Shown here: piece after piece, positions 29,362 through 40,174 of the stretch
How positions within the stretch are numbered: position 1 is the stretch's first letter
Layout of the letters: every line of letters starts with the position of its first letter
Assembly: GCF_003143755.1 (NCBI RefSeq)
Contig: NZ_QFRI01000001.1
Span: 434,001-498,000 of the forward strand
DNA: 64,000 bases
Source of the DNA: Algibacter marinivivus
Lineage (GTDB): Bacteria; Bacteroidota; Bacteroidia; Flavobacteriales; Flavobacteriaceae
Direction of reading: 5' to 3'
The notes under the pieces: generated by a model
What the model was told of the DNA's origin: nothing
Database searches by the model: none
The model's input: only the letters and a program-made list of their open reading frames with translations
Position numbers and translations under genes: made by a program

Positions 29362-29381
29362 GTAAATCAAAGTTTATGTAC

Positions 29382-29687
29382 TTAAACTTTAATTTCCACT
29401 TCTACACCACTTGGTAATTCAAGTTTCATTAACGCATCAATTGTTTTTGATGACGAAGAGTATATATCTAATAATCTTTTATAAGAAGATAATTGAAATT
29501 GCTCTCTTGATTTCTTGTTTACGTGAGGAGAACGTAATACAGTGAAAATTTTCTTGTGCGTTGGTAATGGAATTGGTCCAGTTACAACAGCACCAGTACT
29601 TTTTACTGTTTTTACAATCTTATCAGCAGACTTATCTACTAAGTTATGATCGTAAGATTTTAATTTTATTCTGATTTTTTGACTCAT
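29382..29687 (-). CDS. rpsJ: 30S ribosomal protein S10
   Basis: 101 residues. 30S head protein, also NusE in antitermination complexes. [20 protein letters not shown] and [20 protein letters not shown] are diagnostic. It is 11 bp after fusA; there is no tuf gene between them, an arrangement I regard as usual for this phylum. Confidence 0.98.
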   Translation of the reverse strand: MSQKIRIKLKSYDHNLVDKSADKIVKTVKSTGAVVTGPIPLPTHKKIFTVLRSPHVNKKSREQFQLSSYKRLLDIYSSSSKTIDALMKLELPSGVEVEIKV

Positions 29688-29698
29688 TTTCTTAGATT

Positions 29699-31825
29699 TT
29701 AAGCTTCAACACCTTTTGCTGCTTTAATAACCTCTTCAGAAATATTTGAAGGTGTTTCAGCATAATGTGAAAATTCCATTGTTGACGTTGCACGACCCGA
29801 TGACAATGTTCTTAATGTAGTTACATATCCGAACATTTCTGATAATGGCACAGTAGCTTTTACAGTTTTTGCACCAGCTCTATCACCCATATCGCTTACT
29901 TGCCCTCTTCTTCTATTTAAATCTCCAACAATGTCACCCATGTTCTCTTCAGGTGTAATTACCTCAAGTTTCATGATTGGTTCCATGATTACCGCTTTTG
30001 CAGCTTTTGCAGAATTTTTAAATCCAAGTTTTGCAGCTAATTCAAATGATAATTGATCCGAATCCACATCGTGATATGAACCGTCAGTTAATGTTACTTT
30101 CATAGCATCAACTTCGTATCCTGCCAATGGTCCATTAACCATTGCCATTTTAAATCCTTTTTCAATTGAAGGGATAAATTCTTTAGGAACATTACCTCCT
30201 TTAATTTCAGAAACAAACTCTAATCCTACTTTTCCTTCTTCAGCAGGCTCTAATGTAAACACTATGTCTGCGAATTTACCACGTCCACCAGATTGTTTCT
30301 TATAAACCTCTCTATGTTGTGCACGTTGTGTAATTGCTTCTTTGTACTCTACTTGTGGTTGTCCTTGGTTTACTTCAACCTTAAACTCACGTTTTAAACG
30401 GTCAACAATAATATCTAAGTGAAGTTCTCCCATTCCAGAAATAATAGTCTGACCTGAAGCTTCATCAGTTCTTGCTGTAAATGTTGGATCTTCCTCTGCT
30501 AATTTAGCTAAAGACATACCTAATTTATCAACATCAGCTTTAGTTTTAGGTTCAACCGCAATACCAATTACTGGGTCTGGGAAGTCCATAGATTCTAGAA
30601 CAATAGGATGTTTTTCATCAGACATAGTATCACCAGTCTTGATATCTTTAAATCCTACTGCTGCTCCAATATCACCGGCTTCAATATAATCGATAGCATT
30701 TTGTTTATTAGAGTGCATTTGGTAAATTCGAGAGATACGCTCTTTCTTACCTGAACGATTGTTCAAGATATAAGAACCTGCATCTAATCGACCAGAATAG
30801 GCGCGGAAAAATGCTAAACGACCTACAAAAGGGTCAGTAGCAATTTTAAATGCTAATGCAGCAAACGGATCTTTTGCATCCGGCTTACGGATAGCTTCTG
30901 CTCCTGTATCTGGATTTGTACCTACTATATTATCTCTATCTAACGGAGAAGGTAAGTAACGACAAACAGCATCTAATAAGAATTGTACACCTTTATTTTT
31001 AAAAGCAGAACCACAAATCATTGGAATGATAGCCATATCCATAACAGCAGCTCTAAGTGCAGCATGCACTTCATCTTCCGTTATAGAATCCTCATCTTCC
31101 ATGAATTTCTCTAAAAGATTTTCATCATAAGTAGCTACTTCTTCAATTAAAAGTGCACGATACTTACGAGCTTCTTCTTTCATCTCTTCTGGAATATCAA
31201 TCACATCAAAAGTTGCCCCTTGCGTTTCATCATGCCATACAATAGCTCTATTTTTTACTAAATCTATAATACCTTTAAAATCCATTTCGTCACCAATGTT
31301 TAAAACAATTGGTACCGCATTAGACTTTAACATATCTTTTACTTGTTGACAAACACCTAAAAAGTTTGATCCTTGGCGGTCCATTTTATTAACGAAACCA
31401 ATTCTAGGAACTTTATAGTTATCTGCTAATCTCCAGTTAGTTTCAGATTGAGGCTCAACACCATCAACTGCACTAAATAAAAATACTAAACCATCAAGTA
31501 CACGTAAAGAACGATTTACCTCTACAGTAAAATCAACGTGACCTGGAGTATCTATAATATTAAAATGATATCCTTTTGTATCTGGTGTTGGTTGCCCGTT
31601 TTCAATTGGAAACTTCCACTCACAAGTTGTAGCAGCAGAAGTAATCGTAATACCCCTTTCTTGCTCTTGCTCCATCCAGTCCATTGTAGCAGCACCATCA
31701 TGCACTTCTCCAATTTTATGCGAAACACCTGTGTAATAAAGAATACGCTCTGTGGTAGTAGTTTTTCCTGCATCAATATGTGCAGCAATACCTATATTTC
31801 TAGTGAATTTTAAATCTCTTGCCAT
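29699..31825 (-). CDS. fusA: translation elongation factor G
   Basis: 708 residues, full length. GTPase that drives tRNA-mRNA translocation and, with RRF, ribosome recycling. G1 [18 protein letters not shown], switch [15 protein letters not shown]4 [10 protein letters not shown], and domains II-V ([20 protein letters not shown] in domain [22 protein letters not shown] in domain V) are all visible. Between rpsG (3 bp) and rpsJ. Confidence 0.98.
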   Translation of the reverse strand: MARDLKFTRNIGIAAHIDAGKTTTTERILYYTGVSHKIGEVHDGAATMDWMEQEQERGITITSAATTCEWKFPIENGQPTPDTKGYHFNIIDTPGHVDFTVEVNRSLRVLDGLVFLFSAVDGVEPQSETNWRLADNYKVPRIGFVNKMDRQGSNFLGVCQQVKDMLKSNAVPIVLNIGDEMDFKGIIDLVKNRAIVWHDETQGATFDVIDIPEEMKEEARKYRALLIEEVATYDENLLEKFMEDEDSITEDEVHAALRAAVMDMAIIPMICGSAFKNKGVQFLLDAVCRYLPSPLDRDNIVGTNPDTGAEAIRKPDAKDPFAALAFKIATDPFVGRLAFFRAYSGRLDAGSYILNNRSGKKERISRIYQMHSNKQNAIDYIEAGDIGAAVGFKDIKTGDTMSDEKHPIVLESMDFPDPVIGIAVEPKTKADVDKLGMSLAKLAEEDPTFTARTDEASGQTIISGMGELHLDIIVDRLKREFKVEVNQGQPQVEYKEAITQRAQHREVYKKQSGGRGKFADIVFTLEPAEEGKVGLEFVSEIKGGNVPKEFIPSIEKGFKMAMVNGPLAGYEVDAMKVTLTDGSYHDVDSDQLSFELAAKLGFKNSAKAAKAVIMEPIMKLEVITPEENMGDIVGDLNRRRGQVSDMGDRAGAKTVKATVPLSEMFGYVTTLRTLSSGRATSTMEFSHYAETPSNISEEVIKAAKGVEA

Positions 31826-31828
31826 GTC

Positions 31829-32305
31829 TTAAAATCTAAAGTGAGAGAATGCTTTATTAGCTTCTGCCATTTTGTGAGTATCTACTCTTTTCTTAACAGC
31901 CGCTCCTTCTTCTTTAGCTGCTGCTAAAATTTCAGATGCTAAACGTAATGCCATAGATTTTTCGTTACGCTTTCTTGCATAACCAATCAACCATTTCATT
32001 GCTGTTGATACTTTACGGTCTGGACGAATTTGCATTGGAATTTGGAATGTTGCACCACCAACACGACGACTACGTACTTCTACGTGAGGCATCACATTTG
32101 ATAAAGCATCTTTCCAGATTTCTAATGCTGTTTTTTCATCGTCAGTTTTTTTTGAGTCTACAATATCAATTGCATCGTAGAATACTTTAAAAGCGACAGA
32201 CTTTTTTCCATCCCACATCATCATGTTAACGAAACGCGTTACTAACTGATCGTTAAACTTTGGGTCTGGTAAAAGCGGTCTCTTTTTTGCTGCTCTTTTT
32301 CTCAT
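31829..32305 (-). CDS. rpsG: 30S ribosomal protein S7
   Basis: 158 residues. Organises the 3' major domain of 16S rRNA and contacts E-site t[23 protein letters not shown] and [20 protein letters not shown] are diagnostic. 21 bp after rpsL, 3 bp before fusA. Confidence 0.98.
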   Translation of the reverse strand: MRKRAAKKRPLLPDPKFNDQLVTRFVNMMMWDGKKSVAFKVFYDAIDIVDSKKTDDEKTALEIWKDALSNVMPHVEVRSRRVGGATFQIPMQIRPDRKVSTAMKWLIGYARKRNEKSMALRLASEILAAAKEEGAAVKKRVDTHKMAEANKAFSHFRF

Positions 32306-32326
32306 GTCTTCTTCTTAAAGTTTTAA

Positions 32327-32701
32327 TTACTTTTTAGGGCGTTTAGCACCATACTTAGATCTACGTTGCGTTCTACCTGAAACACCTGCTGTGTCTAAAG
32401 CACCACGTACAATGTGATATCTAACTCCTGGCAAATCTTTTACCCTTCCACCTCTAACCAATACTATCGAATGCTCTTGTAGATTATGTCCTTCACCACC
32501 GATGTATGCATTAACCTCGTTACCGTTTGTTAAACGAACCCTTGCTACCTTACGCATTGCTGAGTTAGGTTTTTTAGGAGTTGTTGTGTAAACACGAGTA
32601 CACACACCACGTCTTTGCGGACAAGAATCTAAAGCAGCCGATTTACTCTTCTTGGTTATTTTGGCTCTTCCTTTTCTTACTAATTGCGAAATTGTTGGCA
32701 T
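32327..32701 (-). CDS. rpsL: 30S ribosomal protein S12
   Basis: 124 residues. Decoding-centre protein that monitors codon-anticodon pairing. [20 protein letters not shown] keeps the Lys pair at 43-44, and [20 protein letters not shown] keeps the loop Lys; changes at these positions are known to confer streptomycin resistance elsewhere, so the sequence looks wild-type. First gene of the translation block, read from the promoter at 32746-32776. Confidence 0.98.
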   Translation of the reverse strand: MPTISQLVRKGRAKITKKSKSAALDSCPQRRGVCTRVYTTTPKKPNSAMRKVARVRLTNGNEVNAYIGGEGHNLQEHSIVLVRGGRVKDLPGVRYHIVRGALDTAGVSGRTQRRSKYGAKRPKK

Positions 32702-32726
32702 ATATATTATATATAAATTTTATTAT

Positions 32727-32741
32727 CCTCTTTTTAAGAGG
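32727..32741 (-). promoter_or_regulatory. hairpin at the start of the rpsL transcript
   Basis: CCTCTT (32727-32732) and AAGAGG (32736-32741) form a 6-bp stem with a 3-nt loop, beginning within a few bases of the predicted transcription start. It may stabilise the 5' end of the long ribosomal mRNA; that is an inference. Confidence 0.4.
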
Positions 32742-32745
32742 GGTG

Positions 32746-32776
32746 CAAATGTAGAAATTAAAATTCAAAATTCAAA
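32746..32776 (-). promoter_or_regulatory. promoter of the str/S10/spc/alpha block
   Basis: On the minus strand: TTTG (32773-32776), 19 bp spacer, TACATTTG (32746-32753). Both boxes match the Bacteroidota primary-sigma consensus (TTTG, about 19 bp, TAnnTTTG) exactly. It lies 45 bp upstream of rpsL and is the clearest promoter in the window. Confidence 0.85.
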
Positions 32777-32879
32777 TCCTAATCGGTTAATTTTTAAGAG
32801 TTTTCAAAAATAATAACATTAGCTATATTATAAGCTTAGATTTTCCGTTAGATTTACAGAAAAATTAGCAAGCAAAAAC

Positions 32880-34577
32880 GTGCAAAAAACTTCTTATTTA
32901 CTCCTTATTATATATGTGCTTTTTTCTTCGAATGGATTTTGCCAACAATTAACATTAGATATTGAAGCAGAAAACGATGTAAAAACTAAAATTATAGACT
33001 CATTAGGGTATTTAAAAATTCATAAAGACTATGCTTCAATCAAAACAGAAATTAACATTGTTCAAAATAAACTGTTTCGTTTAGGTTATGTTGAAAATGA
33101 AGTTAAGCGAATTAAAAAAAAGAGTGACACTTCTTTTTATTCAAAAATTCATTTAAAAACTAAATTAGACTCCTTATATACATATTACAATAAAAATAGT
33201 ATTGATAAATCTATTTTAAAATTAGTATCAAAGAATGTTTTTGATGATTATTTTATTTTGAATTTTTCAGAAGTTGAAAATGCTCTAAAAATTATAAATT
33301 CTGAAATTTCTAAAAAAGGTCTTCCTTTTAATAAAGTACAACTATCAGAAATAAAAATTAAAGACAATTCTAATTTGCAAGCTTATTTAACAATTGATTT
33401 TTCTGAAAGACAAAGAAATATAGATAATATTGTAATTAAAGGCTATGAAAAATTCCCTCGTTCTTTTTTAAAGCATTTTTTAAAAATAAAGAAAGAACAA
33501 CTTTTCGATTTAAAAAAAATTAAATCAAAAACCGAACAGTTGAACAATTTGAATTTTGCGAATGAAATCAAACCTCCTGAAGTTTTGTTTTCAAAAGATT
33601 CAACTTCCTTATATATATACCTTGAAAAAGCAAATAGCAATACTTTTGATGGCTTTTTAGGATTTGGAACAAATGAAGAAACCAACAAATTAGACTTTGA
33701 TGGGTATTTAAATCTCAAGCTAATTAATAATTTAAATTATGGAGAGTCGTTTAGACTATTCTATAAGAGTGATGAGAACGACCAACAAACATTTGAGACA
33801 GACATTTCTCTTCCTTATATATTCAATACACCTATAGGTATTGATCTACTTTTAAGAATTTTCAAAAAAGATTCATCATTTACAACAGTCAACCAATCTG
33901 CACGATTACATTATCAAATTAATTCAAAACACAAAATTTATGGAGGTATTGTTTCTACAGAATCAAATAATCTACTTTCAGATAACAACACCAACGCATC
34001 CATTTTAGATTACAAAACTCAATATTACACATTAGCCTATCAGTTTTTACAACCGCAGTATAACAATTTACTATTCCCTTTAAAATCAAAATTGTATATA
34101 GAAACAGGTTTTGGAAATAGAAAAACTGATTTAAACAAACAAAGCCAATCACAATTCAGCATCGATGCATTAAAAATTTTTCAACTAAATATAAAAAACA
34201 GTGTTTTTATGAGAATTAATGGTTCTAATTTAATCTCTGATACATTTTTTGAAAATGAATTACTAAGATTTGGTGGCATAAACTCAATTAGAGGATTTGA
34301 AGAGAATAGTTTGTTTGCTTCTTTATTTGGAATCATCAATACAGAATACAGGTTTCAACTAAACAACAATATTTATATTCATTCCATATTTGATGCAGGT
34401 TATTTTGAAAACAAAACATTAAACACTAAAGAGAAACTATATGGCTATGGGTTTGGATTTGGAATTCTTACCAAATCAGGATTATTACGATTTAACTATG
34501 CAAATGGAAAAAATGAGAATACTTCATTTAAACTGTCTAATTCTAAAATACACCTCAGTTTGACGGCAAATTTCTAG
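32880..34577 (+). CDS. TamA/BamA-type outer-membrane protein
   Basis: 565 residues. Start is GTG at 32880 (no nearby ATG), giving signal peptide MQKTSYLLLIIYVLFSSNGF. An Ile/Lys-rich N-terminal region ends in one recognisable POTRA-like unit (about residues 180-240: NIDNIVIKGYEKFPRSFLK), followed by a 16-strand-like beta-barrel with the loop-6 signature LRFGGINSIRGFEENSL (RGF motif of the Omp85/FhaC superfamily) and a C-terminal strand ending in Phe. Probably helps insert or export an outer-membrane partner. It is divergent from rpsL and 117 bp upstream of the susC gene, on the same strand. Family assignment good, client unknown. Confidence 0.82.
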   Translation: MQKTSYLLLIIYVLFSSNGFCQQLTLDIEAENDVKTKIIDSLGYLKIHKDYASIKTEINIVQNKLFRLGYVENEVKRIKKKSDTSFYSKIHLKTKLDSLYTYYNKNSIDKSILKLVSKNVFDDYFILNFSEVENALKIINSEISKKGLPFNKVQLSEIKIKDNSNLQAYLTIDFSERQRNIDNIVIKGYEKFPRSFLKHFLKIKKEQLFDLKKIKSKTEQLNNLNFANEIKPPEVLFSKDSTSLYIYLEKANSNTFDGFLGFGTNEETNKLDFDGYLNLKLINNLNYGESFRLFYKSDENDQQTFETDISLPYIFNTPIGIDLLLRIFKKDSSFTTVNQSARLHYQINSKHKIYGGIVSTESNNLLSDNNTNASILDYKTQYYTLAYQFLQPQYNNLLFPLKSKLYIETGFGNRKTDLNKQSQSQFSIDALKIFQLNIKNSVFMRINGSNLISDTFFENELLRFGGINSIRGFEENSLFASLFGIINTEYRFQLNNNIYIHSIFDAGYFENKTLNTKEKLYGYGFGFGILTKSGLLRFNYANGKNENTSFKLSNSKIHLSLTANF

Positions 34578-34694
34578 TTTCAAATTATCGATTTCTTAAA
34601 AAAATATCCTTTTTATCAAATTTTAACCATTATTTATTGTTTTATTAAGATAATTTTATGATTTTTGGCATTGACTAATTCAAATAATTATAAA

Positions 34695-37600
34695 ATGAAA
34701 ACAAAGTTTAGTGGAATTCTAACGCTATTACTAGCGTTTGTTGTGCAACTAACGTTCGCACAAGAAAAGACAATTTCAGGTACAGTATCAGATGGTTCTG
34801 GTCTACCTTTACCTGGAGCAACTGTCTTAGTTAAAGGTACTTCTTCTGGTACATCTTCAGATTTTGACGGTAAGTATTCAATAAAAGCGAATCAAGGAAG
34901 TACTCTTGTATTTAGTTTTGTTGGTTACACTACCAAAGAAGTTTCAGTAGGAGCCTCAAACACAATCAATGTTACATTACAAGAAGATGCAGAATCTTTA
35001 GAAGAGGTAGTTGTAACAGCCTTCGGTATTAAAAGAGAGAAACGAGAGATTACTTATCAAACCGAGAAAGTAGACGAACAATTACTAAACCAAGCACAAT
35101 CTACCAGAGCAGCAAGTGCTTTAGCTGGTAAAGTTGCAGGTTTACAGATTAATGTTCAAAATAATGGTGTAAATCCTTCATCTCAAATTCTTTTACGTGG
35201 TGTTAGATCTATTGGACAAAACAACCAAGCTTTAATAGTAATTGATGGTGCTATCTCAAGTACTGGAGCTTTTGATGATTTGAACCCTAATGATATAGAA
35301 AGTTTAAACGTACTTAAAGGTGCTACTGCTGCTGCATTGTATGGAGCTCAAGCGAGTAATGGTGTTCTTATTGTTACAACAAAAAAAGGTTCAAGAGGAG
35401 AAAATATTACAATAGGAGTTAATACTGCTGTTACATTTGAGGATGTAGCTTACATGCCAGATTTCCAAAGTGAATATGGTACTGGATGGCAAGGTGCTTA
35501 TGACCCTATTGAAAATACTAACTGGGGACCTCGTTTTGATGGAACAGTCAGACAAGTAGGACCAACTTTTGCGGATGGTACTTTTCAAACTTTACCTTAT
35601 GCTCCTGTAAAAGACAACGCTAGAAATTTCTTTGAAACTGGTAATACAGTACAAAACACTTTTTATCTAAGTGGTGGTAATGATACTGGAAGCATGTATC
35701 TTTCTGTTGGTAATCAAAGAACTGATGGGATTACACCTAACGACACTTATAGAAGAACAACTGTTAGAGCTAATGCATCAAAAAAACTTGGTGATGTAAC
35801 TATTTCTTTAAACTCTTCATTTTTTAGAGACAACACAAATGATATAGGTAACACATTAGGTGCTCAAGACAGAGGTTTATATTGGTTTGTTTTAAATCAA
35901 TCAGCTAATATTCCAATTGAAAATTATAAAGATTGGAGAAATGATTTATTTTCTTCTCCTGATGGGTATTATAATGGGTATTATCAAAACCCTTATCATA
36001 TGGTAGATACTAGTAGAGATACTGACAAAACAAATCGTTTAACAGGAAACGTTAGTGCTTCTTGGGAAGCAACAGATTGGTTAAATGTTACTGCCAGATT
36101 AGGTGGAAACTTCTTTACGGGTCAAGGAAAAGAATGGAGAGATGCTCAAGTTTTTACTAACGCATACACTAGACCTACAGGAAATACATCTTTTCTGAGA
36201 GATTCTAATTTCCAACGTACAGATTACACAGTTGATTTATTAGCAACTGCTAATTTTAACTTAACTGAAGATATTACCTTAAAAACTATACTTGGTGCCA
36301 ACAGTTTAACAAATCAATTCTCTTCTAGATCTGTAAGAGGTGATAACTTAGCTGTTCCAGGTTTATATGACTTAAGTAATGCAGGTAGTGTACAAACTCC
36401 TGTTAGTAATGATTTTGAGAGAAGAATATATGGTGTTTTTGGAGATGTAACTTTTGGATATAAAAACTTTTTATTCTTAAATGCATCTGGTAGATACGAT
36501 TCAACATCTACTCTTAACCCAGATGATAATAGTTATTTCTACCCTGCAATCGGTTTATCTGCTGTATTAACAGATGCCATTCCTGACATGAAAAGTGATG
36601 TTCTAAACTACGCTAAAATTACTGCAAGTAATTCTACCGTATATAATGATTTAGGAGCTGAACAAATTATAGAATCTTTTACTGCTCCTCTTGGTTTCCC
36701 ATTCCCTGGAGCTTCAGGTTTTGAACAACAAGATAGTTTTATAGATGCTGGTATCAAGAAAGAAAAAGTGAACACAACTGAGTTTGGTTTAAATCTTGGA
36801 CTTTTTAATAATAGAGTTACTATTGACGGTTCTTACTTTAAAACATTCATCACTGATAATATTGTAACAAGAACTGCTCCAACATCTTCTGGTGGTAATG
36901 GTTTATTAACAAATATTGGTGAAATTGAAAGTACTGGTTTTGAACTAAGTATTGGTGCTACAGTTTTAAAAACTGAAGATTTTTCATGGGATGTAAATAT
37001 CAATTATACTACCAACGAAGCCATCGTTAATGAAATTGGAGACGCTTCAGTTAGTGGTGAAGAAATTGCTCTTGCAACAACTGGAGAATTTGGTGTTTTT
37101 GCAATTGAAGGACAACAATGGCCAGCTCTAAAAGCATCAGCTTATTATAGAGATCCAAGTGGTAATGTAGTTATTGACCCAGCTAATGGTAACCCAATTA
37201 GTACAACTCAATTAAGTGGAGATAACCCACAGTCTGGATTAAAGAATTTAGGTTCTACGGTTCCAGATTATATCATAGGTTTAAACTCGTCTATAAATTA
37301 TAAAGACTTTAGATTATCAGCAACTTTTGATTATAGAACAGGTCATGTGTATTATGCACAAGGTTCTGACAGAATGGAATTTACAGGAAGATCTCAAGAG
37401 AGTGTATCTGCTAACAGACAAGATTTTGTTTGGCCAAATTCAGTTGTTGAAACTAGTCCTGGTGTTTTTGCTGAAAATACTAATATTCCAATTACAGATG
37501 GTTTACAAGATTTCTGGACGAATACTTACAATGAAATTAAAGAAAACTATGTAAGAGATGCTACAGCTGTAAAACTTAGAGAAATTTCTTTAAGCTACAA

Positions 37601-37817
37601 TTTACCTCAAAAATTCTTAGATAAAATTGCTGTAAGAAAATTAACTGTGGGTATAATAGGACGTAATTTATTTACGTGGTTACCTAAAGAAAATAGATTC
37701 TCTGATCCTGAGTTTAGTAATAACAATGGACCAGCTGGTAATGGTATTGGTATTGGTGGTTATTTCCAAGGACCTCCAACACAGTCTTATGGTTTCAACA
37801 TTAATATAGAATTTTAA
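34695..37817 (+). CDS. SusC/RagA-family TonB-dependent receptor
   Basis: 1040 residues from ATG 34695 (MKTKFSGILTLLLAFVVQLT signal peptide); an in-frame TTG at 34665 would add ten polar residues and is not used. Order: signal peptide (about 1-22), CarboxypepD_reg-like domain (about 25-105), TonB-box-like LEEVVVTAFGIKR, plug (LAGKVAGLQINVQ, then ILLRGVRSIG and ASNGVLIVTTKKG), and a long beta-barrel ending in an aromatic residue (NINIEF). It imports a glycan, peptide or other large nutrient across the outer membrane with its SusD partner 14 bp downstream. The substrate cannot be read from the sequence; no glycosidase is nearby. Confidence 0.96.
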   Translation: MKTKFSGILTLLLAFVVQLTFAQEKTISGTVSDGSGLPLPGATVLVKGTSSGTSSDFDGKYSIKANQGSTLVFSFVGYTTKEVSVGASNTINVTLQEDAESLEEVVVTAFGIKREKREITYQTEKVDEQLLNQAQSTRAASALAGKVAGLQINVQNNGVNPSSQILLRGVRSIGQNNQALIVIDGAISSTGAFDDLNPNDIESLNVLKGATAAALYGAQASNGVLIVTTKKGSRGENITIGVNTAVTFEDVAYMPDFQSEYGTGWQGAYDPIENTNWGPRFDGTVRQVGPTFADGTFQTLPYAPVKDNARNFFETGNTVQNTFYLSGGNDTGSMYLSVGNQRTDGITPNDTYRRTTVRANASKKLGDVTISLNSSFFRDNTNDIGNTLGAQDRGLYWFVLNQSANIPIENYKDWRNDLFSSPDGYYNGYYQNPYHMVDTSRDTDKTNRLTGNVSASWEATDWLNVTARLGGNFFTGQGKEWRDAQVFTNAYTRPTGNTSFLRDSNFQRTDYTVDLLATANFNLTEDITLKTILGANSLTNQFSSRSVRGDNLAVPGLYDLSNAGSVQTPVSNDFERRIYGVFGDVTFGYKNFLFLNASGRYDSTSTLNPDDNSYFYPAIGLSAVLTDAIPDMKSDVLNYAKITASNSTVYNDLGAEQIIESFTAPLGFPFPGASGFEQQDSFIDAGIKKEKVNTTEFGLNLGLFNNRVTIDGSYFKTFITDNIVTRTAPTSSGGNGLLTNIGEIESTGFELSIGATVLKTEDFSWDVNINYTTNEAIVNEIGDASVSGEEIALATTGEFGVFAIEGQQWPALKASAYYRDPSGNVVIDPANGNPISTTQLSGDNPQSGLKNLGSTVPDYIIGLNSSINYKDFRLSATFDYRTGHVYYAQGSDRMEFTGRSQESVSANRQDFVWPNSVVETSPGVFAENTNIPITDGLQDFWTNTYNEIKENYVRDATAVKLREISLSYNLPQKFLDKIAVRKLTVGIIGRNLFTWLPKENRFSDPEFSNNNGPAGNGIGIGGYFQGPPTQSYGFNINIEF

Positions 37818-37831
37818 AAAATAAAAGAAAA

Positions 37832-39280
37832 ATGAAAAAAAGTTTAAAGTATATAGGTATACTGTTTGCTACAATATTTATAGTATCATGTAGTGAAAGT
37901 TACCTAGACGTTAATACGGATAAAAACAGTCCAACTGGTGATGTTTTAGGTCCAGAACTTGTATTACCAATAGCACAATATTGGAGTGGAGAAATAGTTC
38001 AAAGAAACAGATATACCAACAATTTAGGTAATATGATGGTGTATAACTGGAGTCAATCTGATGGTTTCTCTTGGTATAATGACGAATTTTTATACAACGT
38101 TACTTCATCATTTTACCAAATAATTTGGACTAGATCTTATAGAGATGCTCTAAAACAATATAGAGTATTACAGAGCTATGGAGATCAATACGACAATTAT
38201 AAAGCTATTGGTAAAATTATGGAATCTTATCATTTCCAAATTTTAGTAGATTTATATGGTGATATTCCTTATTCTGAAGCACTTCAAAGAGGTGGTAATC
38301 CAACTCCTGCTTATGATGATGCTGAAGCAGTTTACCAAGGAATTGTTAGTGAATTAGATATGGCCATGGCGTTAATAGATGGCGCTGATGGAAGTGATTT
38401 AGTACCTGGTAGTGATGACATTATGTTTGGTGGTGATATGGCTACATGGAAAAAATTTGCCAACACCGTTAAATTAAGAGTATTAGTTAGACAAGGAAGT
38501 GGGGATTTTACTGGAATGGCTTCAGTTGGTTTTATAGATCAAGAAGTAACAGTGCAACCAGGTTATGCTGTGGTTGAAAATCAACAAAACCCTTTTTGGA
38601 ATGCTTTTGGTGCTGATTCTGGTGGAACCATAACAAATAACAATAATGCTACTTGTGCTACTCAATTTGTTTTAGATTATTTAGATGGTACTAGTGACTC
38701 AAGAATTAGTTACATATACGAAGAGCCAGCTACAGGTCATTTAGGTGTTGTTCAAGGTTTACAAGACTACGATGTTCCTATTGTTGATCAATTTGATCCT
38801 CAGTTTGTTTCTAACATAGGCCCTGGTATCTTAAAAGGCGCTACAATGCCTGCTGTAATATTCACATTAGCTGATGCTTACTTCTTACAGGCTGAAGCTA
38901 TCTTAAATGGAGATTTAACTGGAGATGCTAAAGCTGCTTATGAAAGTGGTATTCAATCTTCTTTCTCTTACTTAGGTGACCCAGGTTTTTCAGATTACAT
39001 CAGTCAACCAAGAGCTTTAGTTGCTTGGGATTCTTCGCCAAATAAATTGGAAGCAATTATTACACAAAAATGGATTGCTACTAATGGAATCGACGCGGTT
39101 CAATCATGGTTTGATTACACAAGAACTGGTTATCCTTCAGGTTTACCAATATCTTTATTAGCAACTACACCAGAAAGACCAGTGCGTTTATTCTATCCTG
39201 CTAGTGAATTAACAGCTAACGCAGCCAATGTTCCTCCACAGCCTAATGCATTTAATGATAAAATATTTTGGGCAAATTAA
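37832..39280 (+). CDS. SusD/RagB-family nutrient-binding lipoprotein
   Basis: 482 residues. Lipoprotein signal with lipobox FIVSC (Cys at about residue 20). The text YLDVNTDKNSPT and later TPAYDDAEAVYQGIVSELDM and LADAYFLQAEAIL (TPR-like helices) fit the SusD-like_2 branch. It is the surface lid that passes substrate to the SusC-type receptor encoded 14 bp upstream. A short 11-bp gap leads to the next lipoprotein gene, so the operon continues. Confidence 0.94.
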   Translation: MKKSLKYIGILFATIFIVSCSESYLDVNTDKNSPTGDVLGPELVLPIAQYWSGEIVQRNRYTNNLGNMMVYNWSQSDGFSWYNDEFLYNVTSSFYQIIWTRSYRDALKQYRVLQSYGDQYDNYKAIGKIMESYHFQILVDLYGDIPYSEALQRGGNPTPAYDDAEAVYQGIVSELDMAMALIDGADGSDLVPGSDDIMFGGDMATWKKFANTVKLRVLVRQGSGDFTGMASVGFIDQEVTVQPGYAVVENQQNPFWNAFGADSGGTITNNNNATCATQFVLDYLDGTSDSRISYIYEEPATGHLGVVQGLQDYDVPIVDQFDPQFVSNIGPGILKGATMPAVIFTLADAYFLQAEAILNGDLTGDAKAAYESGIQSSFSYLGDPGFSDYISQPRALVAWDSSPNKLEAIITQKWIATNGIDAVQSWFDYTRTGYPSGLPISLLATTPERPVRLFYPASELTANAANVPPQPNAFNDKIFWAN

Positions 39281-39291
39281 AAAAAAAGATT

Positions 39292-40146
39292 ATGAAAAAT
39301 TATATTAAACACATTACAATTTTACTTGTTTCGTTGATGTTTACTTCTTGTTTAGTAGATGATTCAGCGCCAAGTGATAACAACGACCAAGGACCAAACT
39401 TTGTTGGGTTCTCAACGGGATCATTTAATGCTACCGCTACTGCAGATGGTAGTACTTATGATTTTGTACTACCAATTGAAGTAAATGGACCAACATTTGA
39501 AGATGTAACAGGTGAATTTACAGCATCAATTTCTATTGATCCTTCATCAACAGCTGTTGAAGGTGTTCATTACCAATTACCAAACAAAACCGTAACAGTT
39601 TCTTCTGCAAATAACCTAATAAGCAATTTAGGGTTTACAGTTTTAACAGATGGTATAGAACCTCCTTTAGCTGAAACTCCTGTGTTAACTTTGAATATTA
39701 GTGAAGTTTCAAGTGGTCAAGTTGTTCCAAATGGTAGAACTGGCTCTATTGATATCAATTTATTATATTTATGTTCTTCTGAATTAGAGGGAGCGTATAG
39801 TGTATCTGTAAGATATGTAAGATCTTCATCAGGTATAGATCAAACTTACACTGGTTCAGACATTATCGACAAAACTGGTGATGGACAATATAGAACACGT
39901 GCTGCTGGTCACTGGGAAATCACTGGTGGACCTGGTGCAATTGGAGGAACTCCTGGTTTTGATTTTGTAGATGTTTGTGATCAAATTACTATACCAGCAC
40001 AAAACTTAGTTAACCTTTACTCAAATATAGTTGAAGGTGTAAGTGGGTCAAGTAGTGTCAATCCTGATACTGGAGTAATAACATTTACTTACACGGTTTG
40101 TGCAAGTGATTGTAGAGAATATTTCGCTACATACACTCCACTATAA
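39292..40146 (+). CDS. lipoprotein with Calx-beta-like region in sus operon
   Basis: 284 residues from ATG 39292 (MKNYIKHITILLVSLMFTSC); an in-frame TTG at 39268 overlapping susD is not used. Lipobox FTSC. An acidic linker is followed by a beta-sandwich-like region (GSFNATATADGSTYDFVLPI, EGVHYQLPNKTVTVSS) that resembles Calx-beta-type domains, then a second unknown part with paired Cys. Position 11 bp after susD suggests a surface accessory lipoprotein that helps bind the imported substrate, as SusE/F-like proteins do; that is inferred from place, not homology. Confidence 0.8.
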   Translation: MKNYIKHITILLVSLMFTSCLVDDSAPSDNNDQGPNFVGFSTGSFNATATADGSTYDFVLPIEVNGPTFEDVTGEFTASISIDPSSTAVEGVHYQLPNKTVTVSSANNLISNLGFTVLTDGIEPPLAETPVLTLNISEVSSGQVVPNGRTGSIDINLLYLCSSELEGAYSVSVRYVRSSSGIDQTYTGSDIIDKTGDGQYRTRAAGHWEITGGPGAIGGTPGFDFVDVCDQITIPAQNLVNLYSNIVEGVSGSSSVNPDTGVITFTYTVCASDCREYFATYTPL

Positions 40147-40174
40147 TATTTTGTAAAACTATAAACGATTAAAG

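Noticed and set aside
34665-34694. TTG start extension of the SusC gene
   Set aside because: Adds ten polar residues ahead of a clean signal peptide that begins at the ATG at 34695.
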